Shown here: positions 23,158 to 34,379 of the stretch, piece after piece
Position numbering within the stretch: the stretch's first letter is position 1
Layout of the letters: each line of letters starts with the position of its first letter
Origin: Fragilariopsis cylindrus CCMP1102
Taxonomy: Eukaryota; Bacillariophyta; Bacillariophyceae; Bacillariales; Bacillariaceae
Direction of reading: 5' to 3'
Length of the DNA stretch: 64,000 nucleotides
Assembly (NCBI GenBank): GCA_900095095.1
Contig: FMBT01000463.1
Coordinates: forward strand, 24,596-88,595
Program-made: the position numbers and the translations under genes
The notes under the pieces: generated by a model
What the model was told of the DNA's origin: nothing
The model's database searches: none
Seen by the model: only the letters and a program-made list of their open reading frames with translations

Positions 23158-23370
23158 GGCATTAGGTTGTAAGTATTTGAGATTAATGGTCAAGAATCAA
23201 GAACATGTGAGGTAGTGTACTGTATTGCTGTATTCATCTTCTTGTATCTCGATGGAGGTCGGAGGTTTTTTGAATTGTGATGAGATTTCATGGTTGAAAA
23301 CGTGCGCACTTTGCGCGAAAATTACGATCAAAATAGGCTTCCGCACGGCATATTTAAAAAATATTAAAAA

Positions 23371-24122
23371 TTACGAATATTCCCCTCGCACCCTTACTCG
23401 AATGGAATACAAGACATTTATTGCATACATTGTCACTCTAGATTCCCCTCCACTTAACATCCTACAAATACCATCCTCTTCTTTCTGGAAGGCCTCTACA
23501 TGGGTCAACCCAGTCTTGAATGTGATAGCAAAGCAAATCAATCCAACACACAAGGCTTGGGTCAACAAATTATAAACAAGTAATGCTTTTAATCCTCTCC
23601 ACAAACAATGACCTTCACAATCACCATGTGGTTCATTCTCAAACTTGAAGACCTGTAGTACCATATCACTCAAAATACCAGTAACAACAGGAATACAATA
23701 TTCATTGACTGCTTCTCCAAGGAAGAGCACTGGAAATTCTCTGAATTGGTGAATGAGAAAATTGATGTTCATTGGGACTATGAGAGAGCGGACATTGATA
23801 TTTCTTTGAGTTAGAAACATTACTTCAATCCCCTGGATCAAAAAGAGCTTATGACAATGATACTGTGTAGAAAAATAGAAAATGATATGGTGAATTCGTC
23901 TAATATGTCCATCCTTTTGCTGTTGAAATCGAGCAAAATCACATATCTTTCTTGTGTTGTAATGTATGTAGGGCCATGTACAAGATAGACACCTGTCACA
24001 GGGCAAAGAAAAATTGATATTTTTTTGTGTGGATCTTGCAACGTAAACTTTTCCAGTAGCCTAAACTGGTGCATGCGTGCCCAAGTGTCAATTAGATCAT
24101 TTTTGGATACAAAAGTTAACAT
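23371..24122 (-). CDS. Unrecognised protein with a hydrophobic segment, gene model uncertain
   Basis: Two overlapping minus frames occur: 24122-23838 (94 codons, starts MLTFVSKNDLIDTWARMHQF) and 24006-23371 (211 codons). The end of the second is the most protein-like, with ALLVYNLLTQALCVGLICFAITF as a probable membrane segment followed by an Arg-rich tail. The first frame has normal composition up to about 24010, so the two may be one gene joined by an intron or a frameshift between 24006 and 23840. I recognise no domain. Both may be chance. Confidence 0.35.
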
Positions 24123-24362
24123 TAGTGAAAGCAGACTACAACACGAAGTATAAAAGATACAGAAAACGAACCTAAAATAAATACTAATATCTTTTTTCTT
24201 TCTAAATTCTCAAAGATACGTAGAATCTAGTCTAGCATAATAAATTTTTGGAATGTAGTCTTTCTAAAGGCGTAATTGGAAAGAGGTATGTATAATAAAG
24301 AACTAATTAATAGTGCACTTGAATTTAAGCAGCGTTCATAATTATCAACAATGTGACGTACT

Positions 24363-25957
24363 TTATCGACGCCTCCGTCTCTTGGATTCCTGGGTAATTA
24401 TGATTGTTTCCTCTTCTTCACTTTCCTCTGTTTCCTCGTCGTAGTCTTTTTCGCTTAATTCTTCGTCGTCTTTTTCACTAGATTCTTCTTCCTCGCTATT
24501 TTCGTCATCGTCATCGTCATCATCATCATCGCTCTTGATTTCAATCTCGCCACTATCGCCACTGTTTGAGTCGTCATCTTCATCTTCTTCTTCGACCACT
24601 GGTTTCGAAGAATCCTTGATTTTACTTTCTGATTTCATATCATCATCTTCATTGTCGGATTCATCAGAGTCGACGTAGTCTCGAACCTCATCATCTTGAT
24701 CGATATCACCGTCATCTACATCCAAATCGTCGTCATCGTCGTCGCTGATAGCACCCGTATCACCAGTTGAGTCCCAGATGTGATTTTTATGGAATAAAAC
24801 ACAGTTCAATCTTTGTTTCAAATATACACAGTCCAGTTGTCTTCTTTTATTAGTATCGTACACTCGAAGCATTCGATCTAGGCCAACTGCTGCCAATCGT
24901 GGCAAGGTTGGATGTTTCTTGAGCTGCCTAATTGAGCCTACTGGGCCGGCATAACGTCCCATATCACGATTCGCCTTACACTTAGCCTCACGTCCCATTT
25001 TTCGAATATCTAAACTTTGAATATTCCCTGAAGTATCTCCAATGACAATCTCATGCTCATTGATTTGGCATAAACTAGTAAGTCGATATTCAAATAATCC
25101 TTCTGGTGTTAAAGATGTAGGCCGTCGAGTTTTGGTATTCTCTCGAACATCGTAAAGACGAACCTGCTTATATGCAGTTCCGACTGCCATTATATTGCAA
25201 TCATTGTTAAGAAATTGAATTGCAGATGGCCAAACTGGTTGTTGAAGTAACGTCTGAGGGTCTGGGGATAAATTTTTCGTTTTAAAAACTTGCTTTCCCG
25301 TTAAAATATCTACAAGACATACCTCTCGTTCCCTTCCACCAATAGCAGCTCTCGCATTAGCCGTGTCGAAAGCAATACATGTAGCAATTTGTGAGTTCTC
25401 TAAATTTCCTGGTGTGTATGAGATTGTTGTATTACTCTTATTTGCAGTATATGCGTTGTAGGTTTGTATAACGTTGCATTTGTTCTTATCTTTCTTCAAG
25501 TCCAGAATTACTAAATTTCCAAGCATATCTCCAGCACAAAGTTTATTGTGTTGATGGAAAAATCCAAGCCTAAAGGTCGAGGATTGTCACTACCATCTCC
25601 TCCGAAAATATTATTAGGCGTTGAATATTCTAGTGTGTGTTGACCAAACGTTTTTTTGTTATCAATATTAGCCGTCCATAAATCCACAGACCCATTTTTT
25701 CGCAGAACACTAAAAGATGATGAGGAACCCCCGTCGCTTTCGGTGCTTCCATCTCCTTCATCTATCCAGACCATATCAACTACACCCCTATTACGTTTCT
25801 GTGATTCCTTTGGATCGACTCTATAGACACCTTCCTTAATGACATCAGCCATGGCATTGTACGGTTGAACAATATCATTAGGACCTTTCTTCTTTCGACC
25901 AATTTCTGGTATGATTTCCTTCAACAGACCACATTCATCTCCAGATAAAAGTCGCAT
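24363..25957 (-). CDS. WDR74: WDR74/NSA1-like WD-repeat ribosome biogenesis protein, one frameshift
   Basis: The frame from 25957 breaks at the 5-base T run (minus strand) at 25558-25562; one more T joins GLDFFHQHNKLCAGDMLGNL and gives 531 residues. The protein is a WD-repeat beta-propeller with the WDR74 signatures: FHQHNKLCAGD, CIAFDTANARAAIGGRERE, VRLYDVREN and the ending PVGSIRQLKKHPTLPRLAAVGLDR, LRVYDTN. Yeast Nsa1 and human WDR74 act in nucleolar 60S subunit maturation with the AAA protein NVL. The C-terminal 120 residues are nearly all Asp, Glu and Ser, ending in RRRRR, a likely nuclear or nucleolar signal. It is divergent from the PP2C gene. Confidence 0.85.
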
Positions 25958-26509
25958 TGTAACTTAACTTCTCGATATTTTATTTCTTCGTTTTTGTTTT
26001 AGCTTGTCGGTCCGAATTTCGTGGTTAATCAAGTATTTGTGCTGTAGTGAAGGTACTTCTCGTCGACGGCTTGTATTGTAAAGTTAAGTGAGTATCGAGT
26101 GGCGAGTTTTGTAAAAACATTATTTTCGTTCAAGTGAGAGTCGATGTGAAAAATAATAATAATGAGAAAGAAAACCTGAGAAAAATAAATGGTCGAAACT
26201 ACTATTTACGTACAGCCGTACAGACGATACTTTTATTATTCCTATTAATTTACCCCCTTAATTATCCCCCCAATTGCTCTTTGTTTGAGATTTTTGCTGT
26301 TGACACCGCGATCGTAACTTGATACTTCGATGTACTATTAGTACTGCTATATTGGAAGATGATGACGGTTGATTGTGTTTTTATGTCATAAAAGTTGAAA
26401 GTACTACCGTAGCAGCCGTGTCGATGGTTCATGGTAGCATCAGCAAAGATACTCCTCTCGACGGCGATCATCGTCCTTTCTACTAATATTGATTCTAATA
26501 ATTACAGGC
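25958..26509. other. Intergenic region between divergent genes
   Basis: This 550-bp spacer holds the promoters of WDR74 and the PP2C gene. An ATTACAG just before the PP2C ATG could be an intron acceptor of an upstream 5' UTR exon. I see no supported gene. Confidence 0.35.
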
Positions 26510-28018
26510 ATGACTACTTGGATTGGTACTACTGTGGGTATGATAAGGGGCAGAGGCGTCTGTCGTATTGGAAAAAAATCGTCATTGTCGTCGTCAAGGT
26601 GTACTACACGTAGTACACTCCTTCTAGGAGCCGCAGCAACGAGAAGAAAGTTTGGGTTTGGTCCCAAAAATCTTCACTACTATTCGTTTTGGTCGGGTCG
26701 TGGTGGAGAAATAGGAACAGGAACAGGAAATTTTTCAACTAATCATACCAATGATAAAGATCTTACTGCCAGTGATAATAAGGGATCATCGTCATCGTTT
26801 TCATTATCATCATCATCATCGTCGTCGTCTTCTGATACCAGCAATGATAGAAGTAGCAAAAGTCAGACACGATCATCATCGTCATCATCGTCGTCGTCTC
26901 CTATTGCTGGGTCCCATACTAATACTCAGCATACTTATCAAATATCAGTTGGAACAGAACAAGGATATCGTTCGTATATGGAAGATGAATTCTTCGTTTC
27001 AAATGATGGTGATTTTGCTGCAGTATTTGATGGACATGGTGGTAAGGCTGTGAGTCGTTACCTTCGTAAGAATCTATATGCGAATGTACAGGCTTTTTTA
27101 CCACTTGTTGTATTGGAAGAAAAACAAGATAACAAGAAGAGACATAACAATAACAAAAGAAATGATGCTGGTGATACCAACGACAACAAAATGGAAAAAA
27201 TAAACATTGAGAATCATATAAATAATAATAATCTTTCATCATCATCATCACCTCCACCACCATCACCGTCATTGTCATCTTCATCTTCAACAAGACGACC
27301 GAGAAATCCCACAATTGATGACTATGCAAATGCATTAGAATCAGCGTTAGAGAAAGTTGATAGTGAAATATTGAAAATATCACACTGGAGTTTTCAAGGA
27401 AGTACAGCTGTTGTTGTATGGTTGCATGAAGAAGAACAGCAACATAATGAACAACAACAGGATGACAGTAGCGGCAACGGCAACAGCGAATCTTCTACTA
27501 CTAATACTCCTACTACTACACAAAGAACGATTTTGGCAGCAAATATTGGTGATAGTCGTGCCGTATTGTGTCGAAATAATAAGGCATGGGATCTTTCACG
27601 TGATCACAAACCAAATGATCCAGATGAAAAATCACGCATTGAAAGTCTTGGTGGGAGTGTTGTTTGGTGTGGTGATACAGATAAATTTGGCCAACCAATA
27701 GGAGACCAAGGTATATACCGTGTCAATGGGAATTTAGCTTTATCTAGAGCTATAGGCGATCGATCTGAACGTCCTCATGTGACAGCAGAACCTGAAATTA
27801 TCTCTGTGCCAATCGAAGAGGGGGACCAGTTCATCGTTGTAGCCACTGATGGTTTATGGGATGTTATGGATAGTGACGATGCTGTGAATTATGTCAACGT
27901 ACTGCTTGAATCAGGGGTTTCAAGAAAAAAAGTTGCAACCCTGATGGTCCAAGAGGCAATGCGTCTCGGTACATATGACAATGTCACAGTTGTAATAATA
28001 TGGATGGATTCGACATGA
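26510..28018 (+). CDS. PP2C (PPM) family Ser/Thr phosphatase
   Basis: I start at the ATG at 26510; the frame before it opens with TTG only. The 502-residue protein has a basic, Ser-rich first 150 residues, compatible with a mitochondrial or plastid presequence but not proof. The PP2C core runs from residue 150: GYRSYMEDEFFV (metal-site Glu-Asp), AVFDGHGG (metal-site Asp-Gly), ANIGDSRAVLC, LALSRAIGD, VVATDGLWDVMDSDDAV and TYDNVTVVI. All metal-binding acids of the family can be seen. Two low-complexity inserts (Asn/Lys and Ser/Pro; then Gln/Asn/Ser) enlarge loops in the fold. It dephosphorylates phospho-Ser/Thr with Mn or Mg; its substrate cannot be told. Confidence 0.93.
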   Translation: MTTWIGTTVGMIRGRGVCRIGKKSSLSSSRCTTRSTLLLGAAATRRKFGFGPKNLHYYSFWSGRGGEIGTGTGNFSTNHTNDKDLTASDNKGSSSSFSLSSSSSSSSSDTSNDRSSKSQTRSSSSSSSSSPIAGSHTNTQHTYQISVGTEQGYRSYMEDEFFVSNDGDFAAVFDGHGGKAVSRYLRKNLYANVQAFLPLVVLEEKQDNKKRHNNNKRNDAGDTNDNKMEKINIENHINNNNLSSSSSPPPPSPSLSSSSSTRRPRNPTIDDYANALESALEKVDSEILKISHWSFQGSTAVVVWLHEEEQQHNEQQQDDSSGNGNSESSTTNTPTTTQRTILAANIGDSRAVLCRNNKAWDLSRDHKPNDPDEKSRIESLGGSVVWCGDTDKFGQPIGDQGIYRVNGNLALSRAIGDRSERPHVTAEPEIISVPIEEGDQFIVVATDGLWDVMDSDDAVNYVNVLLESGVSRKKVATLMVQEAMRLGTYDNVTVVIIWMDST

Positions 28019-28335
28019 AAATATATATAAAAATGAAAATATGCGAGTACGACAAGATAAGCCTTAAGTAATGAATAGATATAATAATGATAGACCTAAA
28101 ACCTTTATTGAGTGCTCTAAAATTATCTAGTCGATTATGCCTATTTCCTGTCAAATCAAACTTGCTCCTTGTATATATTTCTATTTCAACTATACTAATT
28201 GATATAATGAAATGAGATGATACTACGGTGCATGTAAAAAACTACAACAACACGTGGATGAAAAGTAAAAATAGAATAGATATAGAAGTTTCTAATTTGG
28301 AAGCGATGACATATTCTTGATACAAAAGTATACTA
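28019..28335. other. Convergent 3' intergenic region
   Basis: This AT-rich spacer lies between the ends of the PP2C and ABC-F genes. I see nothing else in it. Confidence 0.35.
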
Positions 28336-30533
28336 TTATATTTTGTTCACCTTCCTTTGCAAAGTTTTTAAATAAGCATCTATACCTCGCGTCCCTCTAT
28401 CATCGTCAACAATTCGGCGTATCTTTCCTTCCTCTGGTATGACAACCACACATTTAATGCCTTCCATAGATCTCAAGAAACTTGCGTCTTGGCATATCAT
28501 AAGCACGGTACCATTCCATTGCTGCAAACCATATGCGAGTGCTTGGACACTTTCCACATCTAAATGTGATGTGGGATGCTCAAGAAAAAGAATTGGAGGC
28601 TCATCCAAGATAATTTTGGCCAAGGCAAGACGAAAAGTTTCGCCTCCACTCAAACAAACAAGAGGAGTTTTAGCCTGACTGATCGGAGAGAGACCAAAAG
28701 CTGTTAAATGACCACGAAGGTCCTTATCCATCTTTTTTGGATACAGTCGGGATAAATATTCTAATGCTGATGTGGTTTGACCCGTATTAGATATCATTTC
28801 ATTGATCGCACGACAATCACAATATCCGATACTCACTCCCGAAGGATGATGGACCGTGCCTTCGATAGGTGCAAGTCTCTTGGCAAGTACATTCATAAAA
28901 CAAGAAGTAGAGATGCCTGGGCCCACGATACAAGTTCGCGACCCTTCCTCAATACATAAATCCACACAATCAAAAAGGAAACCGTCTCGTTTTACAATCG
29001 ATAATTCTGTATAGTCTAATTCAGGCATCGGATCTTGCGCTCTAGCTTCTATTTTAGCTACATCTTCCTCGGTGCCATATCCAACATCATAAGCTATAAT
29101 TAATGGCTCTCCCCATTGAGAGGTTACCATGGGTAGTCTAGAATTAGAATGAAAACAAGGAGAAAAAAACGCAAGAACATGAATATCGACAACGGAAAGT
29201 TTCGGAAATCGACCACAAAGTTTTCGCTGGACAACTTCAAACGAACGAATACTAGCTACTAGCAGACTACTCACACAAATTGTACCGCCTTGTCTGGGAT
29301 GCATTTGGTAATTTTGGCCAGCTTGAGTTGCTGCGCAGCTGTCAGATGTTTTCCTTCAGTCGAAATTATTGACGACGAGTCTGCTACTGTATTCATTGAT
29401 TTTTCGTGTCTTTCAATTTTTTTACGATGATTTGCGACGGACTTCGCCTTTTTGTTGGCGCCTCCTTTTCGTTTCGGTGTCGGTTTTTCTTTCAAATTTT
29501 GAAGTGATTTCTTCAGTTGGTCGGCTTTCTTTTCCATGGCTAGAGATTCATTCAGTTGATGCGTTTCTTTTTGATCCTTTATTAGCCGATACGAGTCATA
29601 GTTTCCTGGATAATACCAAAGTTTCTTAGCATGCATATCAATAATATCTGTAGCAACGTCATTTATAAGATCAACGTCATGAGAAACCATCACAACCGTA
29701 GTAGACCGAGCAAGATTATCATTGATCAGTTGTCGGAGTCGAATAAGTCCGTGTACATCGAGATCATTTGTCGGCTCGTCCAACAACATCAAGTTCGTGA
29801 ACGAACAGCATACGGAAGCAGCGCAAAGTAACACTTCTTTTTGTTGACCTGGTGAGAGTTCTTCGCAAGGTTTTTCATGATCAAAAAAACCAAGCTCTCG
29901 AAAGAACTCTGGTATTTGTTCTTGAATGGACGAATCCTCGAAATCTAAATGATCTTCGAGCATCGAAAGCTCCTCGCACAAATGTTCCATCTCATCTTCT
30001 TCGTTTTCTAAATCTAAACAATCCATACGGTTCTCTAGTTCGCTTATTAAAGATTCTGTGGCTAAACGAGAGTTACGTTTACATTCGTCAAGATACTTTG
30101 TCAGTACCTGTATTGGAGTCAATTGTAAATACTCGGACGGTAATTTGGGTGGTACGTAAAGCGTTGACCACTGTACAGACCAACCAGGTATCATTTGCGA
30201 ATGCATTTTCTTCAATAACGTGCTTTTACCAGATCCATTCCTTCCCAAAAGACAATATATGTGATTATGTAACAATTTAATAGTAGCATTCTCTAATAAG
30301 CAAGCATCTCTCAACAAATATTGCAACCGAACATCTTCTACCACGACATCATTCGGTTGAATCGTTCGTCGGCCAAGTCCGCGACCTCCCTTCCCTTTTC
30401 CACCCCAAATATGAGTCGACTGGCCGGTTCTTCGCTGTTTGGAGAGAATTTGTTCCCACACGGATGCATAGCAGTCTGTATCATCTAAGGCAGATAATTG
30501 TGCTCGAGTTACAGCCTCTGATGATGACACCAT
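28336..30533 (-). CDS. ABC-F family ATPase with a degenerate second ATPase domain, two exons
   Basis: Exon 1 is 30533-29275, intron 29274-29138 (GTGAGT/TAG, 137 nt), exon 2 29137-28336; the product has 686 residues. The join reads KAVQFVLPMVTSQWGE. The first domain is complete: Walker A GRNGSGKSTLL, signature LSPGQQKEV, Walker B LMLLDEPTNDLD, switch His in VSHD. The Lys-rich linker between domains (KPTPKRKGG, NKKAKS) is typical of ABC-F. In the second domain the Walker A is GPGISTSCF (no GKS/T) and the Walker B is FLEHPTSHLD (DE replaced by EH), while LSGGETFRLALA is kept. ABC-F proteins act on ribosomes without membrane spans. The second site is probably unable to hydrolyse ATP. Confidence 0.88.
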
Positions 30534-31101
30534 CTCTTTATATATCTGTTTTGGCAATTTCTCGAACCTTTTTCCAAATTAAAAATGATTCTAGGTTCTT
30601 TCTTATACCTCGCAACCTGTTTCTTTGTAATTCTCTTGTTGTTGTAGTTACAGTAGTTATATGGCAACGACGACGATTGATGATTGATAGATAGATGATA
30701 GACGATGGTGGTTGGGTTTGGGTTGGGTCGATGATTTGGCCGATCACGATCGATGTCTCTGATTTGTGACATATCGATGCACGTTTGAATCTACGACTCA
30801 CTCACACGACTCAATAAGTTACAATTTTTTATTGTAACTGTTACAATAAAATAAATAACTCTTATGAAGTAGTATTCTGATATTCATTCAGCACTATTGA
30901 AAAAATGGTAAAAGATAGATTGTAAGATTGCAGTACTGAACTATAGAGTCAGTTTATTTGTGTGATGAGCAGTGATTTATATGTTACAGTATGATAGTTA
31001 ACACCCGTGTCCCCCAAAATAAACAGCAAAAAAGAAAGAGCTCTTTATTGCAAAGTACGAACGTATAAAAGTTCGCACACAATCTAGTGTAGTAGTAATT
31101 A
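30534..31101. other. Intergenic region upstream of the ABC-F gene
   Basis: This region holds the ABC-F promoter and the 3' end of the next minus-strand gene. It includes GATAGATAGATGATAGA near 30690 and TACAGTA words near 30649 and 30985. No supported gene; the two 87-codon minus frames show only Arg/Ser/Asn-rich noise. Confidence 0.35.
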
Positions 31102-33603
31102 TTACCAAGGTAAATTAAGGTTGTCCGCGTTCTTCTGTTTCGCTTTCTTTTCTTTTTCTTTGTTTCGTTTCAACAGGCTTTGGCACTTCACCATCAAAGC
31201 AGCTTGCTCTTCCTCTACTTGTTTGCAGTAATATGCATCCGCATCTGATGTCATTGTTTCCAAAAACGATATACGAGTATTGTTCGTGGAAGTTATTCTA
31301 GTAAGATCAGTCGACATTTCTCCAATCACATTCCCCAAATTTATTTCATCTCTCTCGTGGTCGTCATTATTCGCTGCATTGGAAGCCACAAATTTGACCT
31401 TCGGATAGAGTGATTTTTTAATCAAACCAGCATTGGATACATGAATAAATGTACGCTCTTCAATTGATAGTTCAGACAAATCGGCATAATCTAAATTGCT
31501 TGGGTCGTCGAGTACGCTTTTTTCAATATCATCTTTGTTCTTCATATCATCATCGTCGTCGTCGTCAAGAAATCCCAAGGAATCTTCTTCGTCACAATCA
31601 TCATCATCATCAGTATCATCTTCGCCACCATCTTCCTCAACAAGCAAGGACTGTAACCTGTCAAATAAAGCATTTGAACTCACTTGATCTTGAGTCTCTT
31701 CGAGCCCTTGTATTGCGGGAGGTATCGACTGAAATTGAACTCGAGAATGTATCTCGGGAGACTTGATAGCGGCAAGGCGTTTGGATGATGGAGCTTTACT
31801 GTGGAATCCGGAAGACTGTAACCATTCCCACATCCGTGTTGTGTTCAAGGCCGGTTCTTCATCTGGTATATATTCAAGCCTACCGAACATATTTTCTCTT
31901 TGTTGTGAATTTTCCAATTCGAGTGCTAATTGGGAAACCCTCTCTACAATCTGTTGTCGTCGTGATATTGGGGACGACTCTGCGTAGGTCTTGGGAAGAG
32001 GTGGGTCTGGAGCTTGAGGGGCTACCGGAGGAACTTTCAGCTTGGTCTTATCTACCACCTTATCTTTTCGTTTCTTTTTGGTTGTTATCGTCGACGATTT
32101 CGTAGCAGTCGATGATGCAGTAGAAAATGGAGTGGCAGCTACAATAGAAAATGGAGTAGAAGATACAGTAGCCGATGTGACCTTCTTCAATTCCATCATG
32201 ACTGGTAATTTTGGAGCTGCAATAACGGTGGAAGATGGCATCGGCTTAATAATAAATCCTTCTGCTACTACCATTGTTGGCAAGATCGCAAACAACGGAT
32301 GGCTGTTCTTTGGTTCCTTATACCCATTACAAGCAATTTTTACTCTAACGACAGGATATTTCCATTTAGATACTTTCGGTTGCTCGATTGGTGGATTATA
32401 TGTTTCGTTGTATTTCTCATCATCGAACTCATCTCTACACCAACTTTTCATATTGTCTAATGTTGTCTTCAAAAAGTTGTATTCTCTCGTCAATAGACCA
32501 CATATACCGACTATATCCCGAACTAAGTCATTCTTATCACTTTTGTCGATCATTTTTCGTAGAAGAGAAACCCCTTTCAGTAATGCAATTCGTTTATCAG
32601 ACGGAAACTTTGGTTTGCCATCTTCCTCGTACGTTTCAAGCATGAGTTTGAAAATAGGATGATCTTCGGTGACTCGGACAGGAGGTGTATTTGGACCCTC
32701 CGGTTTGGTTGTATTTACAATTGTAGAAGTTAACTGACTAGTATATCGATCAAGGACGGGATAGGCCTTCCGTTTCGGCATACTCGATTCTATTGGTACA
32801 CCATCAAGGAAGGGATAAAAGAATTGTTTAGATGGTTTCAATCCACCAAAAGTAGGTTCTGCCTTTGGGAACTTAATGAGTAAAGGAGGTGGTCCCGGAG
32901 CTGGATGTTCAGAAGTACCATCGATGTAGGACTTTTTTATTTTCCGTTTAATCTTCGTTGTTCCATTTTTTTTTACACGACCTCCAAATTGACCAGCTGC
33001 CGCCACCACTGAAGTTGTTGTTGGAAGTGTTGAAGCCGTTCCGACTATACCTGTAGAAGCTGTAGTATGAGCGAGGTTACTCATGGATGCAGGTAGTACA
33101 TCACCACTCTTTTTCTTTCGTTTCTTCGTGGTAGCAGTAGCGATTACGGTGGCTGCAGCTTCAGTTGTTACTGTTCCCTTCTTTGTTTTCGTCGACTTGC
33201 GTTTTTTCTTTGGCTGTTCTTCTACAACTACAGGACCATCATCGTCGTCATCTCCAAAGGCAGCCGGTGCCTTAGACTTTCGTTTCGTTTTCCTTCGCTT
33301 AGTATTCGTACTTGTTCTGGTAGTCTCGGTTGATTTATTGCCTTTCTCGTCATTTGCCTTTTCGACCATGGGATTGGTTCTCTTTGTTCTGGGACCCCCT
33401 GCTCTCTTATTGGTTGTCGTACGTGGTGGAGCAACAGTCACCAGTGGTATATCATGAGGCGTTTCATTATTATTATTTTTTTCATTAGATATGATGTCCC
33501 CCATCGCCCCATCCAATTCAATGTCCAATCCTTCAAATAACATGTCCCCATCATCGTTAAACATGTCATCTAAGTCGAGATCATCCAAGGCACCGGCATC
33601 CAT
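31102..33603 (-). CDS. Large nuclear-type protein, possibly ADA3-like
   Basis: The 833-residue frame has no intron. It opens with an acidic stretch (DDLDLDDMFNDDGDM), then several Lys/Arg clusters (KRRKTKRKSKAP, KKKRKSTKTKK) that would act as nuclear signals, then Ala/Thr/Val-rich linkers. Two ordered parts stand out: residues 300-395 (KRIALLKGVSLLRKMIDKSD, GICGLLTREYNFLKTTL) and the C-terminus (DLSELSIEERTFIHVSNAGL, then IGEMSTDLTRITSTNNTRIS). The latter resembles the C-terminal ADA3 domain of SAGA coactivators (an EER-x-AGL helix, then a long helix with a conserved Asn), but only by pattern, and I cannot confirm it. The rest is disordered with Asp/Glu runs. Confidence 0.75.
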   Translation of the reverse strand: MDAGALDDLDLDDMFNDDGDMLFEGLDIELDGAMGDIISNEKNNNNETPHDIPLVTVAPPRTTTNKRAGGPRTKRTNPMVEKANDEKGNKSTETTRTSTNTKRRKTKRKSKAPAAFGDDDDDGPVVVEEQPKKKRKSTKTKKGTVTTEAAATVIATATTKKRKKKSGDVLPASMSNLAHTTASTGIVGTASTLPTTTSVVAAAGQFGGRVKKNGTTKIKRKIKKSYIDGTSEHPAPGPPPLLIKFPKAEPTFGGLKPSKQFFYPFLDGVPIESSMPKRKAYPVLDRYTSQLTSTIVNTTKPEGPNTPPVRVTEDHPIFKLMLETYEEDGKPKFPSDKRIALLKGVSLLRKMIDKSDKNDLVRDIVGICGLLTREYNFLKTTLDNMKSWCRDEFDDEKYNETYNPPIEQPKVSKWKYPVVRVKIACNGYKEPKNSHPLFAILPTMVVAEGFIIKPMPSSTVIAAPKLPVMMELKKVTSATVSSTPFSIVAATPFSTASSTATKSSTITTKKKRKDKVVDKTKLKVPPVAPQAPDPPLPKTYAESSPISRRQQIVERVSQLALELENSQQRENMFGRLEYIPDEEPALNTTRMWEWLQSSGFHSKAPSSKRLAAIKSPEIHSRVQFQSIPPAIQGLEETQDQVSSNALFDRLQSLLVEEDGGEDDTDDDDDCDEEDSLGFLDDDDDDDMKNKDDIEKSVLDDPSNLDYADLSELSIEERTFIHVSNAGLIKKSLYPKVKFVASNAANNDDHERDEINLGNVIGEMSTDLTRITSTNNTRISFLETMTSDADAYYCKQVEEEQAALMVKCQSLLKRNKEKEKKAKQKNADNLNLPW

Positions 33604-34273
33604 CTTATTTTTGTTATTCCCGATTTATTTATACGCGTAAGCTTCCCTCTTTCTTCCCCGGATATTTTTTTCTTATATTTTCAGCCTCGTCCTTGTCCTT
33701 GTCGGGAGAAAGAAACATCCGCGGACTTTTGGAAGTATTGTAGGTATGTAAATTGAAAATGTGCTCTTATGAAAACTCGAATCCCAATTTGGTGACATTG
33801 GTGCCAATTTGCCGACGCACCGCATATAACTGATACGTGACAACTTCCTCTCTAATTTGAAATTGATGCTCCTCCCCCAAAGTTTAGAGATCAAATTCCC
33901 CAATCACACACGACATTTTTTGTTTTTACTTACTGCTATACGGTGTTTGATGCGTAGCTAATTGAAGAATTTGAACTTTTGTCAATCTCCTCCTAAACTT
34001 CAAACTGGGGGGCGACAAAACCAACCCTAATTAGAAAAGTAAGATGTCAAAATATTTGTTGTTCTTGATACTGTACCAATAATTCACAATCAAGCGAAGA
34101 TATGTCGAAGATGTAATATAATCTAGATTAGAGTTCGTTGTTAGCACTTTCAAAACTAGAGTAGGCAGACGACGCTGCTTACATTGGAGAACGAAGATCT
34201 TACTCGAGAAAAAAAAATCTGGTTAACTTAGTTGTGCAACACATCGTTCGCTCCTAATACGCATTTAATTATT
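33604..34273. other. Intergenic region between divergent genes
   Basis: This 670-bp spacer lies between the possible ADA3 gene and the hydrolase gene. It shows a GATACTGTACC word near 34069 and an A-rich stretch just before the hydrolase ATG. I see no supported gene. Confidence 0.35.
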
Positions 34274-34348
34274 ATGAATCCAGCATATTCTAAAGTTTCC
34301 ACCGATGGATTAGCAGAGAATAAAAACAATAACAATAACAAAAATGAC

Positions 34349-34379
<31 letters not shown>

